From Enterococcus sp. ZJ1622 (GTDB lineage Bacteria; Bacillota; Bacilli; Lactobacillales; Enterococcaceae): a stretch of DNA of 64,000 nucleotides. Shown here in pieces: positions 27,507 to 36,664 of the stretch (the stretch's first letter is position 1; every line of letters begins with the position of its first letter). A program made the translations under genes and the position numbers. The DNA is taken from the NCBI RefSeq assembly GCF_011038845.1, contig NZ_JAAKDW010000014.1:1-64000 (forward strand), written 5' to 3'. The notes beneath the pieces were generated by a model. It was given only the letters and a program-made list of their open reading frames with translations, was not told the DNA's origin and searched no databases.

Positions 27507-29759
27507 ATGACAATCGAAAGCTTAGGAAAACAAGAACATCAAGCAGACCCGTTGGTTATTTTTGACAAGAAAGCAAATGTCTTCCATTTGTCGAATAAAG
27601 AAATTTCCTACTTGATGAAGATCGAAGAAGACGGTATTTTATCCCATATTTATTTTGGGAAAAAAGTCAGCAATTATCAGGATACGAAAAATTATCCAAG
27701 AAGAGATCGAGGATTCTCAGGGAATATCCCGCTGAATCCAGACCGTACATTGTCAAAAGATACGATGCCCCAAGAATATTCCGCACACGGCGGGATGGAT
27801 TATCGGATTCCTGCGACGATCATTCAGAGAAGCAATGGGTCTTCGCTTCTCGATTTACGCTACGACCGACATATCTTGCTTCAGGGAAAGCCAAAATTAC
27901 AAGGATTGCCACAAACTTATGTCTTGGATGAAAAAGAAGCACAAACACTTATCGTTACTTTGAAAGATCGGGAGACCGCAATCTACGTTGATTTGTTCTA
28001 TACGATTTATGCAGATCGGGCGGTTCTTACTCGTTCAGTCGCGATCCGAAACGAGACTGAGTCAGCGATCCGGATAAACAAAGCTGCTTCATTTCAAATC
28101 GATTTCAGCCATTCCGGCAGATTCAGCGAACTGATTGCTTTACCAGGAGCTCATGTAAAGGAACGCCAGATTTCCAGACAGACGATCACATCAGGCGTAA
28201 AATCGATTGAAAGTCGTCGCGGATCAAGCAGTCATCAGATGAACAATTTCATTGCTCTGGTCCACGAACATACGACAGAATCTGCGGGGGAAGCAATTGG
28301 TGTTCAATTCGTTTATTCCGGGAATCATTCTTTTGAGATCGAAAAAGATCAGATCAGTCAGATTCGGGTGATCGGCGGGATCAACAGCTACCAATTCTCT
28401 TGGGAACTTGTTTCAGGCGAAGTTTTCCAAACGCCGGAAATGATTTTATCCTATTCCAGCCAGGGATTGAATAAAATGAGTCAGATCCATCACGACTTGT
28501 TGCGAGAGTGTGTAGCGAGAGGATCTTATCAATATGAAGAACGCCCTATTCTGATCAACAACTGGGAAGCGACTTATTTTGATTTCACTTCCCAAAAGAT
28601 CAAGGCACTTGTCGATGAAGCAAAAACTCTTGGTATCGAACTATTTGTATTGGATGACGGCTGGTTTGGAAAAAGAGATTCGGATGATTCTTCATTAGGT
28701 GACTGGTTCGAATATGACGGGAAACTAAGCGATGGTCTGAAAGGAATCGCAGATTATGTACATGGAAGAGGCCTGAAATTCGGTTTGTGGATCGAACCGG
28801 AAATGATCTCGATCCATTCGGAACTGTATCGAAAGCACTCGGATTATTTGATGCAGGAACCAAGTAGAACGCCAGCTGCTTCAAGGTCGCAATATGTACT
28901 TGATTTTTCGAGAAAAGACGTTCGGGAGAATATCGAAAAACAAATACGCAGGATTTTAGATAGTGTGCCTATCGATTACATCAAATGGGATATGAACCGC
29001 TCACTTTCAGACAACTATTCTCCTTCTCTGAACGAACAAAATCAAGGAGAAGTCATGCACCGATATATGCTAGGGCTATATGACATGCTGGAAAAGCTGA
29101 CAGCGGATTATCCTGAGATTCTTTGGGAGGGCTGTTCAGGAGGCGGCGGTCGATTCGATGCAGGGATCTTGTATTATATGCCTCAATCGTGGACAAGTGA
29201 TAATACAGATGCGGTGGAGCGGTTGGGCATCCAATACGGGACGAGCCTTGCTTATCCTATCTCATCGATCACGGCACATGTCTCTGCTGTTCCTAATCAC
29301 CAAAGTGGCAGAATGACTAGCTTGAAAACGCGTGGCGATGTAGCGATGAGCGGTGTATTAGGCTATGAACTCGATCTGACAAAACTGTCCAAGCAGGAAA
29401 AAGAAGAGATGAAAGAACAAATCGATTTTTATCAGGAAATTCGTCAGACAGTCCAATTCGGTGACTTCTACAGACTTTCAAGCCCATTTGAGCAAAATGC
29501 GGTGGCTTGGCTGTTCGTTTCGAAAGATAAAGAAGAAGCAATAGTATTCTTAGGGCGGATACTCGCTTCTGCGCAGCCAGTGTTTGAAGAGGTCCGTCTG
29601 GCAGGATTGGATGAGCAGGCTTTGTACCAGGAAAAAAGGACGAAGCGGGTATTTTCTGGATCAGAATTGATGCATGTCGGGCTTTATTATCCAGATTTTT
29701 ATGGCGATTTCCAAACGGAACTGCTTTATTTACAAAAGATAAAAGGAGAGGAAGAATAA
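27507..29759 (+). CDS. aga: Alpha-galactosidase, GH36 family
   Basis: This enzyme removes terminal alpha-galactose from melibiose, raffinose and related sugars in the cytoplasm. The 750-residue protein has the GH36 layout: an N-terminal beta-sandwich (about 1-330), then the barrel with VLDDGWFGKRD, the nucleophile Asp495 in YIKWDMNR and the acid/base Asp565 in SWTSDNTDA, 70 residues apart as in known GH36 enzymes. There is no signal peptide. Two adjacent ATGs exist (27504, 27507); 27507 gives better spacing to AAGGAG. lacL starts two bases after its stop, so it is the first gene of an aga-lacL-lacM operon. Confidence 0.92.
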   Translation: MTIESLGKQEHQADPLVIFDKKANVFHLSNKEISYLMKIEEDGILSHIYFGKKVSNYQDTKNYPRRDRGFSGNIPLNPDRTLSKDTMPQEYSAHGGMDYRIPATIIQRSNGSSLLDLRYDRHILLQGKPKLQGLPQTYVLDEKEAQTLIVTLKDRETAIYVDLFYTIYADRAVLTRSVAIRNETESAIRINKAASFQIDFSHSGRFSELIALPGAHVKERQISRQTITSGVKSIESRRGSSSHQMNNFIALVHEHTTESAGEAIGVQFVYSGNHSFEIEKDQISQIRVIGGINSYQFSWELVSGEVFQTPEMILSYSSQGLNKMSQIHHDLLRECVARGSYQYEERPILINNWEATYFDFTSQKIKALVDEAKTLGIELFVLDDGWFGKRDSDDSSLGDWFEYDGKLSDGLKGIADYVHGRGLKFGLWIEPEMISIHSELYRKHSDYLMQEPSRTPAASRSQYVLDFSRKDVRENIEKQIRRILDSVPIDYIKWDMNRSLSDNYSPSLNEQNQGEVMHRYMLGLYDMLEKLTADYPEILWEGCSGGGGRFDAGILYYMPQSWTSDNTDAVERLGIQYGTSLAYPISSITAHVSAVPNHQSGRMTSLKTRGDVAMSGVLGYELDLTKLSKQEKEEMKEQIDFYQEIRQTVQFGDFYRLSSPFEQNAVAWLFVSKDKEEAIVFLGRILASAQPVFEEVRLAGLDEQALYQEKRTKRVFSGSELMHVGLYYPDFYGDFQTELLYLQKIKGEEE

Positions 29760-29760
29760 A

Positions 29761-31642
29761 ATGAACCCATGTATCGAATGGTTAGATGACCCTCAGGTAT
29801 TTCGAGTCAATCAGCTAGCCGCACATAGTGATCACTTTTTTTATGCTTCAAGAGAAGAAGAAAAGGCGAAGAAAAGCTCGCGCATCCAGTCATTGGATGG
29901 CCGGTGGCTCTTTAGATTTTCGCCAAATGCGAAGGAACGACCCCGCCGTTTCTTTGAAAAAGAGTTCGATTCCAGCGACTTTGACACGATCAGTGTTCCC
30001 GGGCATATCGAATTGGCCGGTTATGACAAGATCCATTATATCAATACGATGTATCCGTGGGAGGGACATGAATTCCGCCGGCCAGCTTTTACAACAGCAG
30101 AGGAACAAGCAGCAAAAGGGATGTTCTCAGAAGCAGAATACAATCCAGTGGGGTCTTATCTGACTACTTTCCGATTAGAAAAAGGAATGCAGAAAAAGAA
30201 GATCTCGATTTGCTTCGCTGGTGTAGAACAAGCGATGTTCGTGTGGCTCAATGGTCATTTCATTGGTTATGCGGAAGATTCTTTCACCCCATCCGAGTTT
30301 GATTTGACCCCCGTATTTGGAAGAAGAGAATCTATTGGCAGTCGAAGTGCATAAACGCAGTACCGCCGCGTTTTTAGAAGATCAGGATTTTTTCCGGTTT
30401 TTCGGTATTTTTCGAGAAGTCGTTTTAGTCGCACGAGGAAACAATCATTTGGAAGATCTTTGGCTGAAGCCTAAGCTAGATGATCAATACAGAAATGGCA
30501 CGCTGGAACTAGACTTGACATTCGAAAATGCGATCGCAGGCAGTCAACTCATGGTGAATATTTTAGATCCCAAAGGCCAGCAGATCTATCGAGACAACAT
30601 CATGTTAGAACCAGCAATGTCTGTCCATATCGATTTAGGTCAAGTCACGCGTTGGGATCATAATGAACCAAACCTCTATACGATCGAACTAGAGACAGTC
30701 GAAGAAGGGCGAACCACTGAATTTGTCAGTTATCCATTCGGGTTTCGGACAATCGAGATCAGGAACAAAACGATATTGTTAAATGGGAAAAGAATGATCA
30801 TCAACGGTGTGAATCGGCACGAATGGAATCCGGAGACCGGACGAGCGATCACACAGGAAGACATGGAACGGGACTTAGCGTTGATCAGATCCGCACATAT
30901 CAACGGCGTCCGCACTTCCCATTACCCAAATCAGATTCCTTGGTATTATTTGTGTGATCAAGCAGGTATCCATGTCATGGCAGAAACCAATCTGGAATCT
31001 CATGGCTCATGGCAGAAAATGGGTGCAATCGAACCATCCTACAATGTACCTGGGGCGATCCCGGAATGGCTGGCAGTCGTTCTTGATCGGGCAAAGACAA
31101 ATTTTGAAACATTGAAAAACCATACGAGTATCCTTTTTTGGTCTTTGGGCAATGAATCTTATGCGGAAGAAAACATCAGAAAAATGAATGATTATTTCAA
31201 AGAAAAAGATCCGAGTCGCTTAGTTCATTATGAAGGGAATTTCCCTAATCCGGCATTTGAAGATTCGATCTCTGATGTGAAAAGCTGTATGTACGCGCCA
31301 CCTCAAGAAATCCGGGAATATCTCGAAAAGGATGGGACAAAACCGTTCATTCTATGTGAATATATGCATGATATGGGCAATTCTTTAGGGGGCATGGATT
31401 CTTATATGAATCTCTTAGACGAATACGAGAACTATCAGGGCGGTTACATCTGGGACTTCAAAGATCAGGCAATCTTAGTGACAGATGAACTCACTGGGCG
31501 CAAAGTGATGCGCTACGGCGGCGATTTCGATGACAAACCAAGTGATTATGAGTTTTCAGGAAACGGGATCGTATTTGCAGATGGACAGGAAAAACCAGCG
31601 TTTCAGGAGGTAAGGTATTATTATGGAAAATACAGGAACTAA
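29761..31642 (+). pseudogene. lacL: Beta-galactosidase large subunit LacL, frameshifted
   Basis: LacL is the catalytic GH2 subunit of the LacL-LacM beta-galactosidase. The frame from ATG 29761 keeps family sequence up to FDLTP and then goes out of phase to a stop at 30354. The family sequence resumes one base out of frame as YLEEENLLAVEVHKRS and continues to 31642. The junction is a run of five C at 30308-30312. Removing one C restores a continuous 626-residue protein, the usual LacL length. Both catalytic glutamates lie beyond the shift (SLGNES near 31150; LCEYMHDMGNS near 31360), so the first fragment is inactive. A true mutation and a homopolymer sequencing error are equally possible from sequence alone. 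Confidence 0.88.
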
Positions 31643-32597
31643 ACAATCAGCGAAAACTCAACAAATCCGGCTCATTTTCGGCGACTGTACATTCGGCATC
31701 AAAGGGGAAGGATTCCATTATATCTTTTCTTATACAAGAGGTGGGCTCGAATCATTGAACAAAAACGGCAAGGAGTGGCTGTATCGGGAAACCTTACCAA
31801 CCTTCTGGCGTGCATTGACCGATAATGACAGAGGGAATGGATTTGGTTTCCAGTCTGCTATGTGGCTAGGCGCAGGGATGTATCAGAAAGTCAAAAATAT
31901 CCGGGTCTTCGTCAACGAACGACCAATCGAAATGCCGATCGCGCCAGTCAATAATCAGTATACTAGCCAAGAATATGCTGAAACTGCTGAGATCATCTTT
32001 TCGCTTGAGATCAATACTGTACCGAAAACAACGGTGGATGTTGCTTATCAAGTGAACGGTTCAGGTGAGATCTTTGTGAAAATGAACTATCACGGGAAAA
32101 AAGGCTTGCCGGAACTGCCGCTTCTTGGTTTAAGGTTCATCATGCCGACCCAAGCAACCTATTTTGAATATGAAGGACTTTCCGGTGAAACCTACCCAGA
32201 TCGGATGGCTGGCGGGGCCGAAGGGATTTATAAAGTCGAAGGTCTTCCTGTCCCGCCGTATCTTGTGCCGCAAGACTGCGGTGTGCACATGAAAACCAAA
32301 TGGCTCAAGATCACTCGAGATACTACGTTGAACAACGCAGATACGAGCAAAGAGGAATTCTCCTTACGTTTTGAACAAGTGAATGGCGAATTTGCTTTTT
32401 CGGCTTTACCGTTCAAAGCAGAAGAACTGGAAAATGCGACACATATCGAAGAGCTTCCGCCAGAAAGACGGACAGTACTCGTGATGATGGCAAAAGTAAG
32501 AGGTGTCGGCGGGATCGATAGCTGGGGAGCAGACGTTGAAGAAGCTTACCACATCAATGCAGAAGAAGATCATGAATTCTGCTTTCTGATCAAATAA
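31623..32597 (+). CDS. lacM: Beta-galactosidase small subunit LacM
   Basis: LacM matches the C-terminal part of single-chain GH2 beta-galactosidases (domain 5) and is needed to complete the active site of LacL. The 324-residue protein contains the conserved WRALTDNDRGNGFG and the LPLLGLRFIMP segments and ends in the HINAEEDHEF region. It overlaps the end of lacL by 20 bp in another frame, the usual arrangement in lactic acid bacteria, which implies translational coupling. It is intact here even though lacL carries a frameshift. Confidence 0.9.
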   Translation: MENTGTKQSAKTQQIRLIFGDCTFGIKGEGFHYIFSYTRGGLESLNKNGKEWLYRETLPTFWRALTDNDRGNGFGFQSAMWLGAGMYQKVKNIRVFVNERPIEMPIAPVNNQYTSQEYAETAEIIFSLEINTVPKTTVDVAYQVNGSGEIFVKMNYHGKKGLPELPLLGLRFIMPTQATYFEYEGLSGETYPDRMAGGAEGIYKVEGLPVPPYLVPQDCGVHMKTKWLKITRDTTLNNADTSKEEFSLRFEQVNGEFAFSALPFKAEELENATHIEELPPERRTVLVMMAKVRGVGGIDSWGADVEEAYHINAEEDHEFCFLIK

Positions 32598-32602
32598 AAA
32601 AA

Positions 32603-33230
32603 GAGATTGTGACAGAAGTGGGCAGCTTCAAGAAATAAGAAGAAATTGACGAAAATTGCTTCTCAAATTTTTGTGGAATTTCGGCTTATTTTCGAAGAAG
32701 TTACTTCTGGAACACCGTGAATCAGAGGTTGTAAAAAAGCTGCTCTGCATCAAGCAGTAAGAACAATCAGATAAAAATAGCTTTCCATATTTTTCATCTG
32801 ATTGGGCTTAGTGCCGTAGATGCAAGCTTTTGAACACCGTTTAGTGGAGAGGTCGTAAGTCTGACTTTTCACTTTGAGGCACAAGGAACAATTTCAAAAA
32901 ACAGCTTCTCATGTTTGATGAATATTGTGACTTGTGCCCGAGGAGTTGGCAGGAGAACACCGGTTATCGAGAGGTCGTAAAAAAGCTGTCCTGCATCAAG
33001 TAATAAGAACAGACAAACAAAAATAGTTCTCCATATTTTTCGTTTGGCTGGACTTATTACCGCAGATGCAAGCTTTTGAACACCGTTTAATGGAAAGGTC
33101 GTAAAAGAGATGTTCAGCCTTGAGCAATAAGAAGCGATTTTGAAAAATAGCTCTCCATATTTTGCATTTTTATGAGCGAATATCGAGGAGCTGAGACAAG
33201 ATTTTTTTCTCAGTTCCTCGATTTTTTCTT
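32603..33230 (+). repeat. Five tandem hairpin repeat units between lacM and the sensor kinase gene
   Basis: Units start at about 32603, 32725, 32849, 32971 and 33094, each about 120 bp, with starts GAGGTTGTAA or GAGGTCGTAA and ends GAACACCG. Apical loops lie at 32657-32666, 32779-32788, 32903-32912, 33025-33034 and 33149-33158 (AGYTYYYCAT-like; the first is TGCTTCTCAA). Stems pair in different sequences: GAAATT/AATTTC in unit 1, CAATCAGAT/ATCTGATTG in unit 2, GGCACAAG/CTTGTGCC in unit 3, TAATAAG/CTTATTA with CAAAC/GTTTG in unit 4. Unit 5 pairs poorly and runs into the terminator. No coding frame is present. Confidence 0.8.
33184..33227. terminator. Bidirectional terminator between lacM and the sensor kinase gene
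   Basis: CGAGGA-G-CTGAGA (33184-33196) pairs with TCTCAG-T-TCCTCG (33208-33220), followed by ATTTTTTC. The minus-strand gene ends at 33236, so both converging transcripts can use it. Its GAG..GACAAGA..CTC pattern resembles the module at 2130-2160. Confidence 0.8.
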
Positions 33231-33235
33231 ATCTT

Positions 33236-34951
33236 TTATTTGCTGATCAAAGGCAATCTGATCGTCACTGTCGTTCCGATCCCGACAAGTGATTGGATCG
33301 ACAAGCCGTAGTCTTCGCCATACATCAAACGGATCCGCTCATCTACGTGACTGATCCCGATCCCTGAAAAAGTATTGGTTCTGCTGCCAGTTTTGGTCGG
33401 ATCGAAGCCGTCCCCGTTATCGACTACCTCAAAGAGCAAGTCATGCTTGCTGATTCTCCCATAGATTGTGATGAATCCTTTTGTTTTCGTTTGAAAAGCA
33501 TGTAGATAGGCATTTTCGACGATCGGTTGGATGATCATATTCGGCAGATAAAGGGAATACAATTCAGTTGGGACCACGACTTTGGCAGGGATTGTTTCGC
33601 CATAGCGAAGAGTCAGGATATGGAGATAGTTCTCGACGTTTTTCAGTTCTTCTTCCACTGAGATCTCTTCTTTCTTATGGCCGATCGTATGTCTCAACAG
33701 ATCAGTGAAACGATCGATGCCCTGGATCGCCTTTTCGTTTTCCTGCTGCCAGATCAGAAATTTAAAACTGGTCAGTGTGTTATACATAAAATGAGGTTGG
33801 ATCTGTGCTTGCATCGCTTGTATTTCTAGCGTCCGTTTCTTTTTCTCATTTTGAAGCGATTCTGTGTAATACCAATCGAGATCAGTCAATAACTGATTGA
33901 GCGTATTTCCCAACAGCTTGATCTCGTGGGTGCCTTGTACAGGGATCTGGGCGTTTTTAGGATCTTCTTTGACTCCTTTCAATGAATGGATCAGCTGATA
34001 GATCGATTTTGTATGACGATTCAGATAGATGAAGACGAAGAAACCGGCAAACAAAAGCGTCACAACGTTATATAAAATGATCGGTAGAACGATCGCCATT
34101 TGATTGACTAATGATGCCAGATCCACTTTGCTGATCAAAGCTGAATTCTGACGATATAATGCAAGACGCGTCCGTTTGTTTTCTTCAATCATTTTTGTTT
34201 CGTTCTCAGCGAGTAGCGCCAAATCTTCAGAGAAGGCACCAATCTTTGAGGGATCGTTCGAAGTGAAAATCTGCTGGTCTTCGTTGACAAAATCGATTTG
34301 GACGAGCGTTGGATCGACGATGTCATTGAACAAACCAGCCAATTGGTGCGAAGTGACTGCAATCACGCCGTAACCATAAGTGCGATTCATGGAAGTAGTG
34401 AGCTTTTTGATAAAAAAGACGCTGGGCGAATGCTTTTCTCGCGTCGTCAAGCCAAAGGGCACAAAAACCATTTGGGTAGAAGCTGATGTTGCATTTACTT
34501 TTTTCAAGAGATCTAGCTGGAAAAAATCTGTAGCAGTCATCGCTGCAATCATGTCATTTCCTACGAATAGACGACCATTTTCTCCAAAAATCATCAAATC
34601 ATAATCGATAGTAGGGGATATGCCATTAAATGACTCATTCATTCGCTGAATCGCGATCAATTGATCGGTCTGTTGTGCTATGTGTTGCAGCGCATCGGTA
34701 AAATAATCTTCCACAGCCGGATTTCGATCTATTTGAGCAAGGGTGTTTTCTATTTTATCATTGAGCATCTCAAAATCATGCTGGATTTTTTTCAAGGAAA
34801 CGGCATTCGATTGATCGAAATAATCGATATAACTTTTTTTCGAATGATGGTAGATGAACATGGAAACAATCACTGCCTGTAAACACAGGGCAGCTAAGAC
34901 AACAATCAGAAGTTTCGTGAAAAGCTCGTATTCTCTCATCAGCTGCTTCAT
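33236..34951 (-). CDS. Sensor histidine kinase, YesM/LytS-type HisK family
   Basis: The 571-residue kinase has a membrane helix at about residues 12-34, an extracellular sensing region of about 240 residues, a second helix at about 283-310, a HAMP-like linker, and a cytoplasmic kinase part. The phosphorylated His387 lies in QIQPHFMYNTL, the ATP-binding N box is IIQPIVENAYLHAF, and the G boxes are DNGDGFD and GIGISHVDERIRLMYG. Its start overlaps the response-regulator stop by 4 nt. Kinases of this type paired with AraC-type regulators usually respond to carbohydrates and control a neighbouring sugar ABC importer, here the divergent operon at 36665-39810. Confidence 0.88.
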   Translation of the reverse strand: MKQLMREYELFTKLLIVVLAALCLQAVIVSMFIYHHSKKSYIDYFDQSNAVSLKKIQHDFEMLNDKIENTLAQIDRNPAVEDYFTDALQHIAQQTDQLIAIQRMNESFNGISPTIDYDLMIFGENGRLFVGNDMIAAMTATDFFQLDLLKKVNATSASTQMVFVPFGLTTREKHSPSVFFIKKLTTSMNRTYGYGVIAVTSHQLAGLFNDIVDPTLVQIDFVNEDQQIFTSNDPSKIGAFSEDLALLAENETKMIEENKRTRLALYRQNSALISKVDLASLVNQMAIVLPIILYNVVTLLFAGFFVFIYLNRHTKSIYQLIHSLKGVKEDPKNAQIPVQGTHEIKLLGNTLNQLLTDLDWYYTESLQNEKKKRTLEIQAMQAQIQPHFMYNTLTSFKFLIWQQENEKAIQGIDRFTDLLRHTIGHKKEEISVEEELKNVENYLHILTLRYGETIPAKVVVPTELYSLYLPNMIIQPIVENAYLHAFQTKTKGFITIYGRISKHDLLFEVVDNGDGFDPTKTGSRTNTFSGIGISHVDERIRLMYGEDYGLSIQSLVGIGTTVTIRLPLISK

Positions 34952-36438
34952 TTCACTAGCAGTCCTTTACGGTATTGAGAAGGCGTAAGACCCGTCTCTT
35001 CTTTGAATACTCTAGAAAAATAACCAAGTTCGGAAAAGCCGATCTTCTCACATATCTCTGACAGAGAATCATTTGTTTCAAAAAGCAGTTTTTTTGCTTT
35101 GCGTATACGGACTTTTTTGACATATTTCGTAAAGCTTACTCCGTATTTTTCCGTAAAGAGTGTGGACAAATAACTATAAGAAAAATAATATTTCTCCGAG
35201 ATGGTTTGCAAGCTGAGCTCTTTTTCGCAATTTTCCTGGATATACTCGCAAATCAGTGTCAGGATCTCCGAATTGTCAGTTTTTACTGGTGAGAGGAGAT
35301 CTTCAAGCATGTCGATCGCGGAAAAAACATCATCGGAAAAAGCGCGGATATGTTTTGCTTCTGCCAACTGTATCGGGATCGTTTGTTTCATTGAAAAAAA
35401 CTCGTCTTTTTCATAATCGTCTGCTAAAGCAGCAAGTAAAGCATAGAACCGATTGATCATCTCATGTTTCAAGAAAGATGGCGCTGCTTTCGCATTTACG
35501 AGTGCGGTCAATGCTCGTTTTAGATCCGCGATTGCTTGAAAATAATCTTTATTGATGATCATTGTCAGATAAGCTTTCGTGTCGGTCTCATAATTTGATA
35601 ACAAAGTAGGAAGTTCGTCGATACATATAAGCGGAGTATCAGAAATATAAAAACCCTGTCCTTTGCATTTTCGAAGTGCCGCAAAATGTCGGGATAGCTC
35701 ATGAAGAGCAAATGCGCTTGATAAAATAAAAAGACATTCGTTTACTGTCTGCTTCTGTTTGAACTGCTGGCAAAAAAGAGCCAGCGCCTCCATTGAATCT
35801 GCATTGATCAGATAGCCTGCTTCGTGGTCCATGGTCTCAAAAGCAAAAAGCTGGAGATGTTCATTGGCATAAGAGGGGATGTCCACTGTTAACGTGTGGG
35901 AATTGAACTGCTGGTATTCGCTGATCGATTCAGTGTAAAGCAGGAAAAACAGCGGATGCAAGAAATCTTTTTTTGTCAATATGAGCGTTGCAGCTAAACC
36001 AGAAAGGTAATCACTGATCACTCGGCTAATCCATTCTTCTCGTTGAACGGGTATATGTCTAGCATTCTCGTTTTTTGCTAATGCCTGTAACGCACTGAGC
36101 AAGTTGTCTGGATTTAATGTGGGCTTTAGAAGATAGTCAGCAGCACCTTCTTTAAATGAGTCTTTCACAAAGGAAAAATCATCATAGCTTGAAAGGACAA
36201 GGATTTGGACATCAGGCTGTAGTTTCTTGAATTGTTTGGAAAGCTCGATCCCATTCAGTTCAGGCATCATCAAATCGGTAATGACGATATCGACGCGATT
36301 GTGTTTAAAAAAAGCGAGTGCTTCTAAAGGTTTTGAAAAAGTACCAATTAATTGGAAATTATGTTTCGGCCAGTCGATCAAACGGGTCAACCCCTGTAAA
36401 ATAGTCTGTTCATCATCAATCAGTATCACGTGATTCAA
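34948..36438 (-). CDS. AraC-type response regulator, YesN family
   Basis: The protein begins MNHVILIDDEQTILQGL with a CheY-like receiver (Asp55 in IVITDLMMPELNG is the phosphorylation site; LKP near residue 105). A middle region of about 250 unassigned residues is followed by a C-terminal AraC double helix-turn-helix (YSYLSTLFTEKYGVSF; GFSELGYFSRVFKEETG). I choose the TTG at 36438 because a GGGAGGA ribosome site lies 6 nt before it; the ATG at 36453 would put that site inside the gene. Length is then 496 residues. It is the first gene of the two-component operon, divergent from the sugar importer. Confidence 0.85.
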   Translation of the reverse strand: MNHVILIDDEQTILQGLTRLIDWPKHNFQLIGTFSKPLEALAFFKHNRVDIVITDLMMPELNGIELSKQFKKLQPDVQILVLSSYDDFSFVKDSFKEGAADYLLKPTLNPDNLLSALQALAKNENARHIPVQREEWISRVISDYLSGLAATLILTKKDFLHPLFFLLYTESISEYQQFNSHTLTVDIPSYANEHLQLFAFETMDHEAGYLINADSMEALALFCQQFKQKQTVNECLFILSSAFALHELSRHFAALRKCKGQGFYISDTPLICIDELPTLLSNYETDTKAYLTMIINKDYFQAIADLKRALTALVNAKAAPSFLKHEMINRFYALLAALADDYEKDEFFSMKQTIPIQLAEAKHIRAFSDDVFSAIDMLEDLLSPVKTDNSEILTLICEYIQENCEKELSLQTISEKYYFSYSYLSTLFTEKYGVSFTKYVKKVRIRKAKKLLFETNDSLSEICEKIGFSELGYFSRVFKEETGLTPSQYRKGLLVK

Positions 36439-36511
36439 TTTAGTTCCTCCCATCTTGAAATGTCCTTATAAATTAAAAATACCGGCTATACCATTTAAAT
36501 GCAAGCATGTT

Positions 36512-36527
36512 TTTAAAACGCTTACTA
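36512..36527. promoter_or_regulatory. Second cre-like sequence in the divergent region
   Basis: TTTAAAACGCTTACTA matches the cre consensus except at two positions. It lies 75 bp upstream of the stronger site at 36586 and 74 bp from the response-regulator start, so it could serve either direction. Confidence 0.35.
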
Positions 36528-36585
36528 AAAAAGGATTGGATTTTTTTCTTATTTTTGGACTTTTTTCCGAAGAAAAGAAAATAAA

Positions 36586-36614
36586 AAGTAAACGTTTTCA
36601 ATATTTGCTATTAT
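36586..36614 (+). promoter_or_regulatory. Promoter and cre site of the sugar ABC importer
   Basis: TATTAT (36609-36614) is preceded by TGC, an extended -10. AAGTAAACGTTTTCAA (36586-36601) matches the cre consensus at all but one position and covers the -35 region, so CcpA binding would repress. The gene starts 51 bp downstream of the -10. Confidence 0.55.
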
Positions 36615-36664
36615 GAAACTACACGAATAAATGAATCAAACTTAAAGAAAGAGGCGATCAGAAA

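Noticed and set aside
30308-30312. Programmed frameshift in lacL
   Set aside because: The C5 run lacks a heptameric slippery pattern or a clear stimulatory structure, and known LacL proteins are made from one frame.
20160-33230. CRISPR-like array in the tandem repeats
   Set aside because: Units are about 120 bp, form long hairpins and differ mainly in the stems; there are no short direct repeats with unique spacers and no cas genes.
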